Shown here: positions 6,086 to 6,306 of the stretch, in pieces
Position numbering within the stretch: position 1 is the first letter of the stretch
Layout: each line of letters begins with the position of its first letter
NCBI GenBank assembly: GCA_024684155.1
Contig: JAIKXK010000036.1
Coordinates: forward strand, 1-6,306
DNA length: 6,306 nucleotides
Reading direction: 5' to 3'
Source: Lachnospiraceae bacterium
GTDB taxonomy: Bacteria > Bacillota > Clostridia > Lachnospirales > Lachnospiraceae
Notes under the pieces: model-generated
Database searches by the model: none
Seen by the model: the letters and a program-made list of their open reading frames with translations, nothing else
What the model was told of the DNA's origin: nothing
Program-made: the position numbers and the translations under genes

Positions 6086-6159
6086 TAGCGAAGGGGAGAT
6101 TCGAACTCTCGACACCACGGGTATGAACCGTGTGCTCTAGCCAACTGAGCTACTTCGCC
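6086..6159 (-). tRNA. tRNA-Met (CAT), elongator
   Basis: A 74-nt cloverleaf can be folded. The acceptor GGCGAAG pairs with CTTCGCT, including a G1.U72 pair as in Bacillus elongator tRNA-Met; the D-stem is GCTC/GAGC; the anticodon stem CACGG/CCGTG encloses loop TTCATAC with anticodon CAT at 6123-6125. The absence of the initiator's three-GC anticodon stem and the G1.U72 pair favour elongator Met over initiator Met or lysidine-type tRNA-Ile. The T-arm GAGAG-TTCGAAT-CTCCC has one A.C mismatch (A50, C64). The discriminator A73 is followed by CGA, so CCA must be added after transcription. Confidence 0.95.
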
Positions 6160-6167
6160 ATATGTAA

Positions 6168-6185
6168 TTTTGGCTTCCGCCAAAA
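6168..6185 (-). other. hairpin between tRNA-Val and tRNA-Met
   Basis: The transcript would form TTTTGGC-GGAA-GCCAAAA, a perfect 7-bp stem with a GNRA-type GGAA tetraloop, starting at the base after the tRNA-Val discriminator. No T run follows, so it is not a terminator. It may guide 3' processing of tRNA-Val or keep the two tRNAs folding separately (inference). Confidence 0.6.
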
Positions 6186-6258
6186 TGGGACCTACAGGGC
6201 TCGAACCTGTGACCCTCTGCTTGTAAGGCAGATGCTCTCCCAGCTGAGCTAAGATCCC
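6186..6258 (-). tRNA. tRNA-Val (TAC)
   Basis: A regular 73-nt cloverleaf: acceptor GGGATCT with AGGTCCC (one T.G pair), D-stem GCTC/GAGC, anticodon stem TCTGC/GCAGA around loop CTTACAA with anticodon TAC, and T-arm ACAGG-TTCGAGC-CCTGT. A73 is followed by TTT, so no CCA is encoded. It is the first complete gene of the tRNA unit in the window; further tRNA genes may lie upstream, past the window edge. Confidence 0.96.
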
Positions 6259-6262
6259 ATTT

Positions 6263-6280
6263 GGTCGCTCACTCGCGACC
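6263..6280 (-). other. hairpin upstream of tRNA-Val
   Basis: The minus strand has GGTCGC-GAGTGA-GCGACC, a 6-bp GC-rich perfect stem with a six-base loop, four bases before the first base of tRNA-Val. No T run follows, so it is not a terminator. It may be a 5' leader hairpin or a spacer hairpin after an unseen upstream tRNA. Confidence 0.55.
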
Positions 6281-6285
6281 GAAAA

Positions 6286-6297
6286 TTAGTATACTAA
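6286..6297. promoter_or_regulatory. 12-bp palindrome containing a possible -10 box
   Basis: TTAGTATACTAA is a perfect 12-bp palindrome. Read on the minus strand it contains TATACT, a plausible -10 hexamer for the tRNA unit, with transcription starting close to the hairpin at 6263-6280. The matching -35 region would lie beyond the window edge, so this cannot be tested here. Confidence 0.3.
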
Positions 6298-6306
6298 ATG
6301 ACCAGT

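Noticed and set aside
1..6306. CRISPR array, prophage, insertion sequence or defence system
   Set aside because: No regularly spaced repeats, transposase or integrase motifs, or unknown gene clusters are present. Genes recognisable as conserved families fill nearly the whole window.

Overview
The window looks like chromosomal DNA from a low-GC Gram-positive anaerobe of the class Clostridia, most likely family Lachnospiraceae. This rests on AT-rich base composition, strong GGAG-type ribosome binding sites, tRNA genes without an encoded CCA end, a clostridial-type degenerate GGDEF/EAL protein, and a gene order matching the Firmicute ispF / cysS / mrnC / rlmB / sigH block. The genus cannot be fixed from the sequence. 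Every gene lies on the minus strand, so transcription runs from high to low coordinates.

In transcription order the layout is as follows. (1) At 6306-6051 lies a small tRNA unit: tRNA-Val(TAC), then elongator tRNA-Met(CAT), closed by a strong intrinsic terminator. Short GC-rich hairpins sit beside tRNA-Val on both sides. (2) At 6025-2196 lies a tight five-gene operon with a clear sigma-A-type promoter at 5997-6025: ispF (isoprenoid precursor synthesis), cysS (cysteinyl-tRNA synthetase), mrnC (Mini-III, 23S rRNA maturation), rlmB (23S rRNA 2'-O-methyltransferase) and a SigH/Spo0H-type sigma factor. cysS and mrnC overlap by 16 nt, mrnC and rlmB are 3 nt apart, and the rlmB stop abuts the sigH start. 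The operon couples translation and ribosome maturation to the sigma factor that in relatives starts stationary-phase and sporulation gene expression. (3) At 2133-652 lies a separate single-gene unit: its own promoter, a cyclic-di-GMP phosphodiesterase with a dead GGDEF domain and an intact EAL domain, and a terminator. The noncoding DNA on both sides carries short AGACAAAA repeats, and a GGGGACGGTTCT repeat begins inside the gene's stop codon. (4) At 515-1 is the N-terminal half of mnmA (tRNA 2-thiouridylase), cut by the window edge.

Most of the window is ordinary housekeeping DNA. The points worth a second look are the Cys-Pro-Gly tail on IspF, the repeats around the EAL gene, the shortened sigH neighbourhood, the hairpins around the tRNAs and a mismatch in the tRNA-Met T-stem. 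I see no CRISPR array, defence system, prophage, transposase or clearly new multi-gene system.
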